Assembly: GCF_012849555.1 (NCBI RefSeq)
Contig: NZ_CP051685.1
Coordinates: forward strand, 4,650,001 to 4,714,000
Reading direction: 5' to 3'
Length of the DNA: 64,000 nt
DNA from: Massilia forsythiae
GTDB lineage: Bacteria; Pseudomonadota; Gammaproteobacteria; Burkholderiales; Burkholderiaceae_D
In this document: positions 51,443-59,070 of the stretch, in pieces
Layout of the letters: every line of letters starts with the position of its first letter
Position numbering within the stretch: position 1 is the stretch's first letter
Made by a program: the position numbers and the translations under genes
The notes under the pieces: generated by a model
What the model was told of the DNA's origin: nothing
The model's input: the letters and a program-made list of their open reading frames with translations, nothing else
Databases searched by the model: none

Positions 51443-52360
51443 TCACTGACTTATTCCAAGCACAATCTTGCCCCGCGTTCGACCGCCTTCAGACAGCGCA
51501 AACGCCTCTTTGACCTCATCGAGCGTCAACACTGTTGCCACGTGAGGCTGCAACTTCCCTGCCTCCACTAAGTCTCGGATCGCAGTCAGCTGCGCCGCAT
51601 TGGGCTTGCAAAACACGCGCCCGACGCCAACTCCACGCCGGCCGTCTTCTTCGGTCGGAAACTCAACTGAAGTCACCAGAAAGCCTCCATGCTTGAGCGT
51701 CCCAAACGCACGTTGGAAGGTGTCGCCCCCCACGGTGTCGAACACGACGTCCATGTCGCGTGCCACTTGTTCGAACGGCTGCGCAGTGTAATCGATGAAC
51801 GTGTCCGCACCAAGGCTCCGTACGAAGTCGGCATTCCGTCCGGACGCTATTGCCGTAACATGTGCACCTGCGGTTTTCGCGATCTGCACCGCCAGCGACC
51901 CTACGCCGCCTGACGCGCCGGCAATGAGCAGCCGCTGTCCGCGTGTTAGCTTGGCTACGTCGAACAGTGCCTGCCATGCCGTTAGCGCGCCGAGCGGAAT
52001 GGCGGCCGCGGCGATGAAGTCCAGGTCGGCCGGTATGCGCACCATGTCGGCAGCGGGCGCTATCGCATAGTCGGCAAAGCCGCCGTCCTTAATGATGCCG
52101 AAGACAGCGTCCCCGACGCTGAACCCGGCGACGCCTGCACCGACCTGCTCCACCGTGCCGCTGATTTCGCCGCCAAGATGAATCGGTAGCGTCATACCCA
52201 TGCGCTGGCCGACGCCGCCACGAATTTTCCAGTCGATCGGGTTCACGCCCGCCGCCCGCACTTTCACAAGGAGTTCTCCCGCCTGTGGCGCCGGCCTGGC
52301 CACGTCGAACACATTCACCACACTGTTGTCGCCATACGACTCGATTACGACTGCACGCAT
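51443..52360 (-). CDS. NADP-dependent zinc-independent alcohol dehydrogenase / quinone oxidoreductase
   Basis: This 305-residue MDR-superfamily oxidoreductase has the GroES-like N-terminus MRAVVIESYGDNSVVNVFDV, substrate-domain GVNPIDWKIRGGVGQRMGMT and the nucleotide-binding loop LLIAGASGGVGSLAVQIAKT. No structural zinc Cys cluster is seen, as in quinone oxidoreductases. AGGAG lies seven bases before ATG 52360. It diverges from the AraC-type regulator over 91 bases, which suggests regulation by it. It is transposon cargo. Confidence 0.88.
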   Translation of the reverse strand: MRAVVIESYGDNSVVNVFDVARPAPQAGELLVKVRAAGVNPIDWKIRGGVGQRMGMTLPIHLGGEISGTVEQVGAGVAGFSVGDAVFGIIKDGGFADYAIAPAADMVRIPADLDFIAAAAIPLGALTAWQALFDVAKLTRGQRLLIAGASGGVGSLAVQIAKTAGAHVTAIASGRNADFVRSLGADTFIDYTAQPFEQVARDMDVVFDTVGGDTFQRAFGTLKHGGFLVTSVEFPTEEDGRRGVGVGRVFCKPNAAQLTAIRDLVEAGKLQPHVATVLTLDEVKEAFALSEGGRTRGKIVLGISQ

Positions 52361-52451
52361 TGTACGCTCCTGTTGATTCACCAAATGATGTTGCGATCAT
52401 AGAGGAAGCGTTTTACGATGTGGCGCCAACCTGCATCGCCGACAAGCCACC

Positions 52452-53201
52452 ATGCCTTACCCAGCTTTTACCCTACATCGTGCCTACAAAACACGCGGCG
52501 CTGGCGAGCCGATGCACGCGCACGACGAGGCGCAACTCACGTTCGCGGCCACTGGCATGGTCCAAGTCCACACGGGTGCCGGCCGCTGGCTTGTGCCGCC
52601 GCAGCTCGGCGTCTGGATCCCGGCCGGGGTGCAGCATCACGTCGAGGTTCTCAGCGATGCCGAGCTATGGATGGTGCATTGGGACCCCGCCGCCGCGCGT
52701 GCATGGGCACCACCGACGCGGCTCGATCGCGCCTTCGCACTACGTATCACACCGTTGATGCGCACGCTGCTTGCGGTCGCGTTCAACAGTGCGATGAGCG
52801 CCGACAAGACCGAACTGGTGGTTCGCCTAATGCTTCACGAATTAACTGAGACCGCACACGCGCCAACCTTCCTACCCTTGCCCACTGGCGCAACAGGCAA
52901 ACGCATCGCAGCGGTCGCAGCCGGCGACGTGCGCAACCGGTTGAGCGTCGCCGAGATCGCGTCGCGCGCCGCGACTTCGGTGCGCACGCTGAGCCGGGTG
53001 TTCCTGACCGAGACCGGGCTAACGTTCAAAACTTGGCGCCAGCGCGCCCGGATCGTCCATGCAATGGACAGCCTCGCGCGCGGTAAGGCGATCGCGCAAG
53101 TGGCGTCAGAACTCGGCTTTGCCAGCACAGCATCGTTCTCGTCCGCCTTCCGCCAGGTGACGGCGACAACGCCCAGTGCTTTCCTGGAACCGTCTGCATG
53201 A
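52452..53201 (+). CDS. AraC-family regulator, transposon cargo
   Basis: This 249-residue protein has an N-terminal cupin (HAHDEAQLTFAATGMVQVHT, then PPQLGVWIPAGVQHHVEV) and C-terminal paired AraC helix-turn-helix motifs (LSVAEIASRAATSVRTLSRV and AQVASELGFASTASFSSAFR). Cupin-AraC regulators commonly control an adjacent divergent oxidoreductase or exporter gene, here the MDR gene. The effector is unknown. Confidence 0.88.
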   Translation: MPYPAFTLHRAYKTRGAGEPMHAHDEAQLTFAATGMVQVHTGAGRWLVPPQLGVWIPAGVQHHVEVLSDAELWMVHWDPAAARAWAPPTRLDRAFALRITPLMRTLLAVAFNSAMSADKTELVVRLMLHELTETAHAPTFLPLPTGATGKRIAAVAAGDVRNRLSVAEIASRAATSVRTLSRVFLTETGLTFKTWRQRARIVHAMDSLARGKAIAQVASELGFASTASFSSAFRQVTATTPSAFLEPSA

Positions 53202-53318
53202 ATCTCGAAACCGGCGCGAGTGACCGGATCCGGCCATGAGCGGACGTGCAGTCGCGCAGTTGCCAATTTCACCCTTGGTGACAGGAGCATTTTCTTCAAA
53301 AATGGTTTGGCTAACGCT

Positions 53319-53480
53319 ATGAAAAAGACTTGGCAACAGCTAGTAAAGGAATCGTTCACTAAAACGCGTGACGAACGATATGCAGAGATGTCCAGGAACG
53401 AACGAGTGGGCTATTGGATCTTTGGTCTCATTGTAGTCGGGATAGTGTGCGTAATGTGGCTGTCTCGGTCCCAGACTTGA
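53319..53480 (+). CDS. Small single-pass membrane protein, transposon cargo
   Basis: This 53-residue protein reads MKKTWQQLVKESFTKTRDER then one strong membrane segment (VGYWIFGLIVVGIVCVMWLS). A longer frame from a GTG at 53220 is possible. The acidic/basic N-terminus and single C-terminal helix resemble tail-anchored small proteins; no family is recognised. It is the last cargo gene before the right-end repeats. Confidence 0.5.
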   Translation: MKKTWQQLVKESFTKTRDERYAEMSRNERVGYWIFGLIVVGIVCVMWLSRSQT

Positions 53481-53533
53481 CCGTCTGCTCCGGGTCGAAA
53501 GCGGACGTTACCGAAGCCTACGTGCCGTGCAAG

Positions 53534-53665
53534 TTGTGGCAAACTTTATTGCTGCATGCGCCCGATGCCCAACCATCTTTTACGATTTTGTGGCAAACAT
53601 TATTTGCGAGAGCATCATGCTGCGATCGACCTGTCTCATAAGAGAGGCTGTGGCAAATTTTATTA
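53534..53665. repeat. Right-end transposase-site array, three copies
   Basis: TTGTGGCAAACTTTATTG (53534), TTGTGGCAAACATTATTT (53588) and CTGTGGCAAATTTTATTA (53648) are inverted relative to the left-end array. Spacing is 54 and 60 bases, unlike the 20-base period on the left. The last copy ends ten bases from the terminus, mirroring the left end. Confidence 0.85.
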
Positions 53666-53703
53666 TTTGTTCACACGTGCCTCGGACCGGCCCGGCGCCG
53701 GCG

Positions 53704-54642
53704 TCAAACGGCTTGCCCGGCCGGGCGCCAGGCCGGATCGGCGCAGGCAGCGAACAGCAATTCGCGCAGCCAGCGCCGCGCCGGGTCGGCGTGGGTGCGT
53801 TCGTGCCAGGCGGCCGTCTTGACGAAGCCGGGAATGGCGAGCGGCGGTTCCACCAGCGCCAGGCCCGGCACGCCGTCCACCAGGCGCCGCGGCAGCACCG
53901 CGAGCAGGTCGCCGGCGGCCAGCAGTTCGGGCAGGATCAGGAAGTTCTGCACCGACAGGCTGACCGTGCGCCGCAGGCCGAGCCGCGCCAGCGCGGCATC
54001 GGTCACGCCTTCGAAGCTGCCGCCGTCGTACGACACCAGCGCATGTTCGAGCGCGCAGAAGCGCTCCAGCGTCAGTGCGCCCGGGCGCGACGCCGGATGG
54101 CCGGCGCGCATGGCGCAGACGTAGCGTTCCTCGAACAGGCGGCGCGCATGCAGGTCGGGCGGCGTGCTCTCCGGCGTCAGCAGGGCCAGGTCGACCTGGC
54201 CGCGTTCCAGGCGCGCCTGCACCAGCTCGGGCGGCCCCGCTTCCAGCGCCACCAGCGCCACGCGGATGTTCGGTGCGCGCGGCTTGAGGGCGGCCAGGAA
54301 CGGCGCCGCGACGGCGCGCAGCGCGTAATCGGTGGCGGCAACGGTAAAGGTCAGCTCGGCCCGGGCCGGCTCGAACACGTCCGGCTGCAGCAGCGCCCCG
54401 ATCCCGCCCATCACGGCCTTGACCGGCAGCGCCAGTTGCAGCGCGCGCGCGGTCGGCACGACCCCGCGCTGGGCGCGCACGAACAGCGGGTCGCCGAACA
54501 CGTCGCGCAAGCGGGTCAGCATGCCGCTCATGGCCGGCTGGGTCACGCCCAGGCGCGCGGCGGCGCGCGTCACGCTGCGTTCGTCGATCAGGGCGTCGAG
54601 CGCCTTGAGGAGGTTCAGGTCGAGATCGTGGAGGGTGCGCAT
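53704..54642 (-). CDS. LysR-family transcriptional regulator
   Basis: This 312-residue protein has an N-terminal HTH (LDLNLLKALDALIDERSVTR, then AAARLGVTQPAMSGMLTRLR) and a substrate domain of the NodD/PcpR-like subgroup (FTVAATDYALRAVAAPFLAA). ATG 54642 is chosen; further upstream the frame enters the next gene. It lies 16 bases after the small membrane protein gene at 54659 and may share its transcript. The target is unknown. Its 3' end is 24 bases from the end of the transposon target duplication and is intact. Confidence 0.88.
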   Translation of the reverse strand: MRTLHDLDLNLLKALDALIDERSVTRAAARLGVTQPAMSGMLTRLRDVFGDPLFVRAQRGVVPTARALQLALPVKAVMGGIGALLQPDVFEPARAELTFTVAATDYALRAVAAPFLAALKPRAPNIRVALVALEAGPPELVQARLERGQVDLALLTPESTPPDLHARRLFEERYVCAMRAGHPASRPGALTLERFCALEHALVSYDGGSFEGVTDAALARLGLRRTVSLSVQNFLILPELLAAGDLLAVLPRRLVDGVPGLALVEPPLAIPGFVKTAAWHERTHADPARRWLRELLFAACADPAWRPAGQAV

Positions 54643-54658
54643 GCGGTGGGGTGCATGG

Positions 54659-55090
54659 TCATGCCGGCGCCATCGCCAGCAGCGCTGCGCGCACGCGGCG
54701 GTTTTGCCGCATCCCGCGGCGCGAAAACGCCGCCACGCCGGCCGCCAGCGCCGCCAGCATCGCCAGCGCGGCGAGCGCACCGCCGAACAGCAGGCTGCCG
54801 GCCAGCAACGGCACGGCGAGGAGCCACAGCAGGTCGAACTGGTGCATGACGATGTCCCACGCCGGCATGGCCAGCGTCACCCGTTGCGTCGCCAGGTCGC
54901 GCGTGCCCAGCACGGTGGACCAGTCGCCGGGCCTGCCGAAGGCGACCCCGAACACCGCGCCGGCGCGCGGCACCGGCCGGCCTGGCAACTGGACGCCGTA
55001 GCTGCTCTTGCCGCCGCTGCGGAAACTGAAACTGCCGCGCCGCGACGGCGCATCGAACACTTCCTCGAAACAGATCCGCTCGACCTGCAT
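54659..55090 (-). CDS. Hypothetical membrane protein
   Basis: This 143-residue protein has an N-terminal soluble part (MQVERICFEEVFDAPSRRGS) and two C-terminal hydrophobic segments (FDLLWLLAVPLLAGSLLFGG and ALAALAMLAALAAGVAAF) followed by a basic tail. AGGAG lies seven bases before ATG 55090. No known family. Probably co-transcribed with the downstream LysR gene. Confidence 0.65.
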   Translation of the reverse strand: MQVERICFEEVFDAPSRRGSFSFRSGGKSSYGVQLPGRPVPRAGAVFGVAFGRPGDWSTVLGTRDLATQRVTLAMPAWDIVMHQFDLLWLLAVPLLAGSLLFGGALAALAMLAALAAGVAAFSRRGMRQNRRVRAALLAMAPA

Positions 55091-55223
55091 GGCTGGCTCC
55101 TGGAAAAGAATGGGAACGGCAAGTCTACGCCAAGCTCGCCGCGCGCGGCTGCGCTTGCGCCTGACGGACACTTCGGTTCCAGCGCAGCGTGCGTGCTAGA
55201 CTTTCCGTCCATCCCAGGCAGCC

Positions 55224-55718
55224 ATGCACATGACCGCACCCGCCATCGCGAACGTCGACATCCGCAGCTACCGCGAAGACTGCGGCGCCGACCGCCATGC
55301 GTTCGCCCAGCTGGTGCTGCCGCTGTCGGGCGGCCTGCTGCTGGACACGCTGGCGGCCGACGCGCCGCAGCCGCGCGCGCGCCTGGCGGTGCTGAAGGCC
55401 GAGGTCGAGGCCCGGCCCGGCCTGCCGTGGACCACGGCCTCGATGGCGCGCCTGGCCGGCCTGAGCGTCAGCCGCCTGCATGCGCTGTTCCGCGAGGAGC
55501 TGGACAGCACGCCGCACGCCTGGCTGCTCGGGCGCCGGCTCGACCTGGCGTGCCGGCTGCTGGCCACCAGCGCCGGCCCGGTCGCCGCGGTGGCGCTGGC
55601 CGCCGGCTTTTCCGACCAGAGCGCCCTGACGCGGGCGATGCGGCGCGAGCTGGACGCCACGCCGGCCGCCTGGCGCCGCCGCAGCCGCAGCCGCGAGACC
55701 GGGTCAGGAAAACAGTAG
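55224..55718 (+). CDS. Short AraC-family regulator, possibly internally deleted
   Basis: This 164-residue protein has a fragmentary cupin start (DRHAFAQLVLPLSGGLLLD) that runs directly into an AraC-type DNA-binding domain (MARLAGLSVSRLHALFREEL and AAVALAAGFSDQSALTRAMR). Normal members of this type are about 60-90 residues longer between the two, so most of the cupin appears lost without a frame break. It may still bind DNA. It sits 60 bases ahead of an EamA exporter it might control. Confidence 0.75.
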   Translation: MHMTAPAIANVDIRSYREDCGADRHAFAQLVLPLSGGLLLDTLAADAPQPRARLAVLKAEVEARPGLPWTTASMARLAGLSVSRLHALFREELDSTPHAWLLGRRLDLACRLLATSAGPVAAVALAAGFSDQSALTRAMRRELDATPAAWRRRSRSRETGSGKQ

Positions 55719-55777
55719 GAACGGCCAAGACAATGCGGCCCGAACCGTCCAGAATCCCGGCTTTACGGAGGATCGGC

Positions 55778-56788
55778 ATGGTCGGCAAACACGAGTCGGG
55801 CGGCATCGGCGCGGGGACGGGCGTGCATACGAACACGGGCATCGGCACGGGCAAGGGCATCGGCGCCGGCATCGGCGCCGGCGCGCTGTGGGGCCTGGTA
55901 TTCCTGGCGCCGCAACTGGCGCCCGGCTTCACGCCGCTGCAACTGTCCGCCGGGCGCTACCTGGCCTACGGCCTGGCGGCGGCGGTGCTGATCGCACCGT
56001 CGTGGCGGCGCCTGGCCGCCGTCCTGGCCTGGCGCGACTGGTGCGCGCTGGCCTGGCTCGGCTTCACCGGCAACATCCTGTACTACGTGCTGCTGGCGCA
56101 AGCGGTGCGCGGCGGCGGCGTGGCCATGGCGGCGCTGGTGATCGGCCTGCTGCCGCTGGCGGTGACGCTGGTCGGCAGCCGAGAACACGGCGCCGTGGCG
56201 CTGCGCCGGCTGCTGCCGTCGCTGGCGCTCGGCCTGGCGGGGCTGGCCTGCACCAGCCGGCAGTCGCTGGCCACGCTGGGACGCGACGCGCTGCCCGGGC
56301 TGCTGTGCGCGCTCGGCGCGCTGGTGTCGTGGACCGTGTACGCGGTCGGCAACAGCCGCCGCCTGGCCGGGCTGCGGGCATTGTCGCCGCACGACTGGAA
56401 CCTGCTGACCGGCGTGGCGACCGGTATCGAGGCGCTGCTGCTGGCGCTGCCGGCGTTCTTCCCGCATCTCTTGCCGGCAGGGGTGGGACCGGATGCGCCG
56501 GTCCACGCCGCGGCGGACTGGCTGCGTTTCGCCGCCATCGCCGGCGGCGTCGCCATCCTGTGCTCGATCGTCGGCAACGGCCTGTGGAACGTCGCCAGCC
56601 GCGCGCTGCCGCTGACCCTGATGGGACAGATGATCGTGTTTGAGACCATCTTCGCGGCCGGCTATGGTTTCCTGTGGGAGCGGCGCTGGCCGACCGGCCT
56701 GGAAGCCGCCGCGCTGGCGCTGCTGGTGGCGGGCGTGGCCTCGTGCGCGGCTGTGCACCGTCGCGACGGCCGTCAGCCCGACGGCTGA
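55778..56788 (+). CDS. EamA-family (DMT) transporter with Gly-rich N-terminus
   Basis: This 336-residue ten-helix drug/metabolite transporter includes AGRYLAYGLAAAVLIAPSWR, LAWLGFTGNILYYVLLAQAV and GMALVIGLLPLAVTLVG-like EamA repeats (exact text AALVIGLLPLAVTLVG). Before the first helix, about 25 residues are a low-complexity Gly/Ile/Thr run encoded by repeated GGCATCGGC-type hexamers (55800-55883). GGAGGATCGGC precedes ATG 55778. It converges on and overlaps the GNAT gene by 16 bases. Substrate unknown. Confidence 0.88.
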   Translation: MVGKHESGGIGAGTGVHTNTGIGTGKGIGAGIGAGALWGLVFLAPQLAPGFTPLQLSAGRYLAYGLAAAVLIAPSWRRLAAVLAWRDWCALAWLGFTGNILYYVLLAQAVRGGGVAMAALVIGLLPLAVTLVGSREHGAVALRRLLPSLALGLAGLACTSRQSLATLGRDALPGLLCALGALVSWTVYAVGNSRRLAGLRALSPHDWNLLTGVATGIEALLLALPAFFPHLLPAGVGPDAPVHAAADWLRFAAIAGGVAILCSIVGNGLWNVASRALPLTLMGQMIVFETIFAAGYGFLWERRWPTGLEAAALALLVAGVASCAAVHRRDGRQPDG

Positions 56789-57201
56789 CGACGGTGCATC
56801 GCCAGCACGCGCTGGCCGGAAGCCAGGTAGCCGGCCAGGCGCCGGGCCAGGAATGGCGGCAGCGATTCCGGCGGCGCCGGCGAGAAGCCGGCGCAGGCAT
56901 AGAACGCGACCAGGTGATCGTAGGGCAGGCACCAGGCGTCGCCGCGGTCGAGGTACGGAATGCAGTGATCGAGCAAGGCGCGGCCGATGCCACGGCGCTG
57001 GAAGGCCGACGCCACCTGCATGCCGCGCAAAACGGTCACGCCGTGTTCGGGACATAGCCGCACGGCGCCGGCCAGGCAATCGTCCATGCTGGCTGCCAGC
57101 GTAAGGTCGGCCGATGAGACGCCGCCGCCATATCCCGTCACCCGATAGAACGCATCGATGCGGGCCAGTTCGCCCAACGCTATGGTTTCAATCCGGATCA
57201 T
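56773..57201 (-). CDS. GNAT-family N-acetyltransferase
   Basis: This 142-residue single-domain acetyltransferase has strand-helix LAGAVRLCPEHGVTVLRGMQ, the acetyl-CoA loop SAFQRRGIGRALLDHCIPYL and the last strand LVAFYACAGFSPAPPE. The substrate is not evident. The ATG at 57201 gives MIRIETIALG. Its 3' end overlaps the convergent EamA gene by 16 bases. Confidence 0.87.
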   Translation of the reverse strand: MIRIETIALGELARIDAFYRVTGYGGGVSSADLTLAASMDDCLAGAVRLCPEHGVTVLRGMQVASAFQRRGIGRALLDHCIPYLDRGDAWCLPYDHLVAFYACAGFSPAPPESLPPFLARRLAGYLASGQRVLAMHRRQPSG

Positions 57202-57257
57202 GATGGTGTCAGTGAGATGATAAAAGAACCTGTGGCCGCCATTTTGCCATGCGCCGC

Positions 57258-58163
57258 TCAAGGCACCGGTGGGGCTAGGGGCAGCAGCGTGGCCCGCGCC
57301 GCGCCGATCAGCGCCGCGCCCAGCCGCTCCAGGCGCGCCGGCTGGATGCGCCAGGCGTGCCAGTACAGCGGCACGTCGGCGTGCAGTCCGGGCGCCAGGT
57401 CGATTAGGTCGCCGGACGCCAGCATGGCCGCGCATTGCTCCAGCGGCAGCATGCCGTAGCCCAGGCCGAGCCGGATCGCCTGCACGTACGGGTCGCTGGC
57501 CGGCACGTAATGAAACGGATAGGCGCCTTCCGGCAGGCCGGCGTGCCGCAGCAGGAACTGGGTCTGCAGCGTGTCCTTGCGGTCGAACACCATCACCGGC
57601 GCACGCCGCGCCGCCTCGCGTTCCAGCCCGGCCGGGAACCAGCGCCGGGCGAATGCCGGCGCCGCCACCATGCGGTAGCGCATCAGGCCGAGCGCGCTGA
57701 CGGCGCAGCCGCGCATCGGCCGCTCTTCGCCGGAAATGCAGGCCACGGCCTGGCCCTGTTCCAGCAGCGCGAAGGTGTGGCCCTGGTTGTCCAGCACGAA
57801 CTCGACCAGCAGGCCTTCGTCGATGAGCACCGGGGCCAGCACCGGCAGCAGCCAGGTCGCCAGCGTATCGTTGTTGACCGCCAGCGTCACCCGCACCGGG
57901 CCGGCGTCCTGCGCCAGGTCGGCGCTGAACTCCGCTTCCAGCAGCGCGCGCCGGCGCAGGAACTGCAGCAGGCGCATGCCCGGCGCGGTCGGCCGGCAAG
58001 GACGGGTGCGCATCAGCAGCGGCGTGCCCATGTCCTGTTCGAGCGCGCTGATGCGTTGCGACACCGCCGACGGCGTGATACGCAGTTGCAGCGCGGCCTG
58101 CTCCAGGCTGCCGTTGTCGACGGTGGCCAGGAAAGCTTCGCTGCGGCGCGGATCGATTTTCAT
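57258..58163 (-). CDS. argP: LysR-family regulator of the ArgP/LysG type
   Basis: This 301-residue regulator has the ArgP-type HTH (AALQLRITPSAVSQRISALE) and the effector domain reading LAVNNDTLATWLLPVLAP. It diverges from a LysE-type exporter, the arrangement known for lysG-lysE and argP-argO, where basic amino acids or their analogues induce export. The 99-base gap between holds AT-rich sequence around 58185-58210 that could contain the operator. Confidence 0.9.
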   Translation of the reverse strand: MKIDPRRSEAFLATVDNGSLEQAALQLRITPSAVSQRISALEQDMGTPLLMRTRPCRPTAPGMRLLQFLRRRALLEAEFSADLAQDAGPVRVTLAVNNDTLATWLLPVLAPVLIDEGLLVEFVLDNQGHTFALLEQGQAVACISGEERPMRGCAVSALGLMRYRMVAAPAFARRWFPAGLEREAARRAPVMVFDRKDTLQTQFLLRHAGLPEGAYPFHYVPASDPYVQAIRLGLGYGMLPLEQCAAMLASGDLIDLAPGLHADVPLYWHAWRIQPARLERLGAALIGAARATLLPLAPPVP

Positions 58164-58262
58164 GGATGAGCGTTTCTTAATCGGGATTAGATTGCATTAA
58201 TATAATTGATCTTCGGACGCGCCCGGGCGATCCTTGCGGTTTTCACGGCCGGGAGGGCATCG

Positions 58263-58880
58263 ATGTTGTCGCAACAGGTATTCATGCAGGGCTTGGGCCT
58301 CGGCGCCAGCCTGATCATGCCGATCGGCGCCCAGAACGCGCACGTGATCCGCACCGGCATCCGCGGCCGCCACGTGCTGCTGACCGTCGCCACCTGCATC
58401 GCGGTGGACGCCGCGCTGATCGCGCTAGGCGTGTCCGGCTTCGGCGCGCTGGTACAGTCGGCGCCGGCGCTGCTGGCCGCCTGCCGCTACGGCGGCGCCG
58501 CCTTCCTGCTGTGGTACGGCCTGCGCTGCCTGGCGGGCGCCTGGCGCGGCAGCGCAGGCGCGCCGCAGCCGGCGGACGCGGCGCGCCAGGGCGATGCCGG
58601 CAAGGCGCTGGCGGCGGTGCTGACGATGTCGCTGCTCAATCCGCACGTCTACCTGGATACCGTGGTGCTGCTGGGTGCGGTCGGCAGCGGGCTGGCGGAC
58701 GGCCATCGTGCGTCGTTCGCAGCCGGGGCGATGACGGCGTCGTTGCTGTGGTTTTCCGGACTGGGCTTGCTGGCGCGCCATTGCGCGGGGCTGCTGGGGC
58801 GGCCGGCGGTGTGGCGCGGCATCGAGGCGCTGACCGGGGCCGTCATGCTGCTGATGGCCGTGCTGCTGCTGCGCGATTGA
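58263..58880 (+). CDS. lysE: LysE/ArgO-family amino-acid exporter
   Basis: This 205-residue inner-membrane exporter has the conserved LGLGASLIMPIGAQNAHVIR start, helices such as VATCIAVDAALIALGVSGFG and the motif SLLNPHVYLDTVVLLGAVG. These are hallmarks of LysE/ArgO, which export lysine or arginine. GGGAGG precedes the ATG at 58263; a longer frame from 58206 is not supported. It is paired with a divergent ArgP-type regulator. Confidence 0.92.
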   Translation: MLSQQVFMQGLGLGASLIMPIGAQNAHVIRTGIRGRHVLLTVATCIAVDAALIALGVSGFGALVQSAPALLAACRYGGAAFLLWYGLRCLAGAWRGSAGAPQPADAARQGDAGKALAAVLTMSLLNPHVYLDTVVLLGAVGSGLADGHRASFAAGAMTASLLWFSGLGLLARHCAGLLGRPAVWRGIEALTGAVMLLMAVLLLRD

Positions 58881-59070
58881 TCCGTGTTATGGCATTGGCC
58901 CCCGTGTCCGCCTGGGTCTTTTGGCATGCCTCAAGGCGCGATGCGGACACGTATCTCCTTTTGAGGGAATTCCCTAGAATGACCTGACGCGCCCTGGCAC
59001 GATCGACGGGATGCGTCTTGACAATCCGCACTTGTACACAGCAATTTTCCAAAAAAAACAGGAGAGAGAC

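Larger units (their letters stand above)
50842..53675. mobile_element. Non-autonomous transposon with Tn7-like end architecture
   Basis: The 2834-bp element has terminal inverted repeats at 50842-50868 and 53649-53675 that start TGT and match at 19 of 27 positions. A perfect 5-bp target duplication CGTGC flanks it (50837-50841 and 53676-53680). Each end carries three 18-bp repeats pointing inward, consensus YAATAAAGTTTGCCACAA: tightly spaced on the left and widely spaced on the right. Known Tn7/Tn402/Mu-class elements share TGT...ACA ends, 5-bp duplications and multiple transposase sites. No transposase is encoded. Cargo: a small unknown gene, an oxidoreductase, an AraC regulator and a small membrane protein, of lower GC than the chromosome. 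Confidence 0.85.

Noticed and set aside
50842..53675. Possible integron cassette or integrative element
   Set aside because: No integrase and no attC-like site; the 5-bp duplication and multiple end sites fit DDE transposition.
58903..58951. 9-bp inverted repeat after lysE considered as a terminator
   Set aside because: The loop is about 31 bases and no U-run follows; support is too weak.
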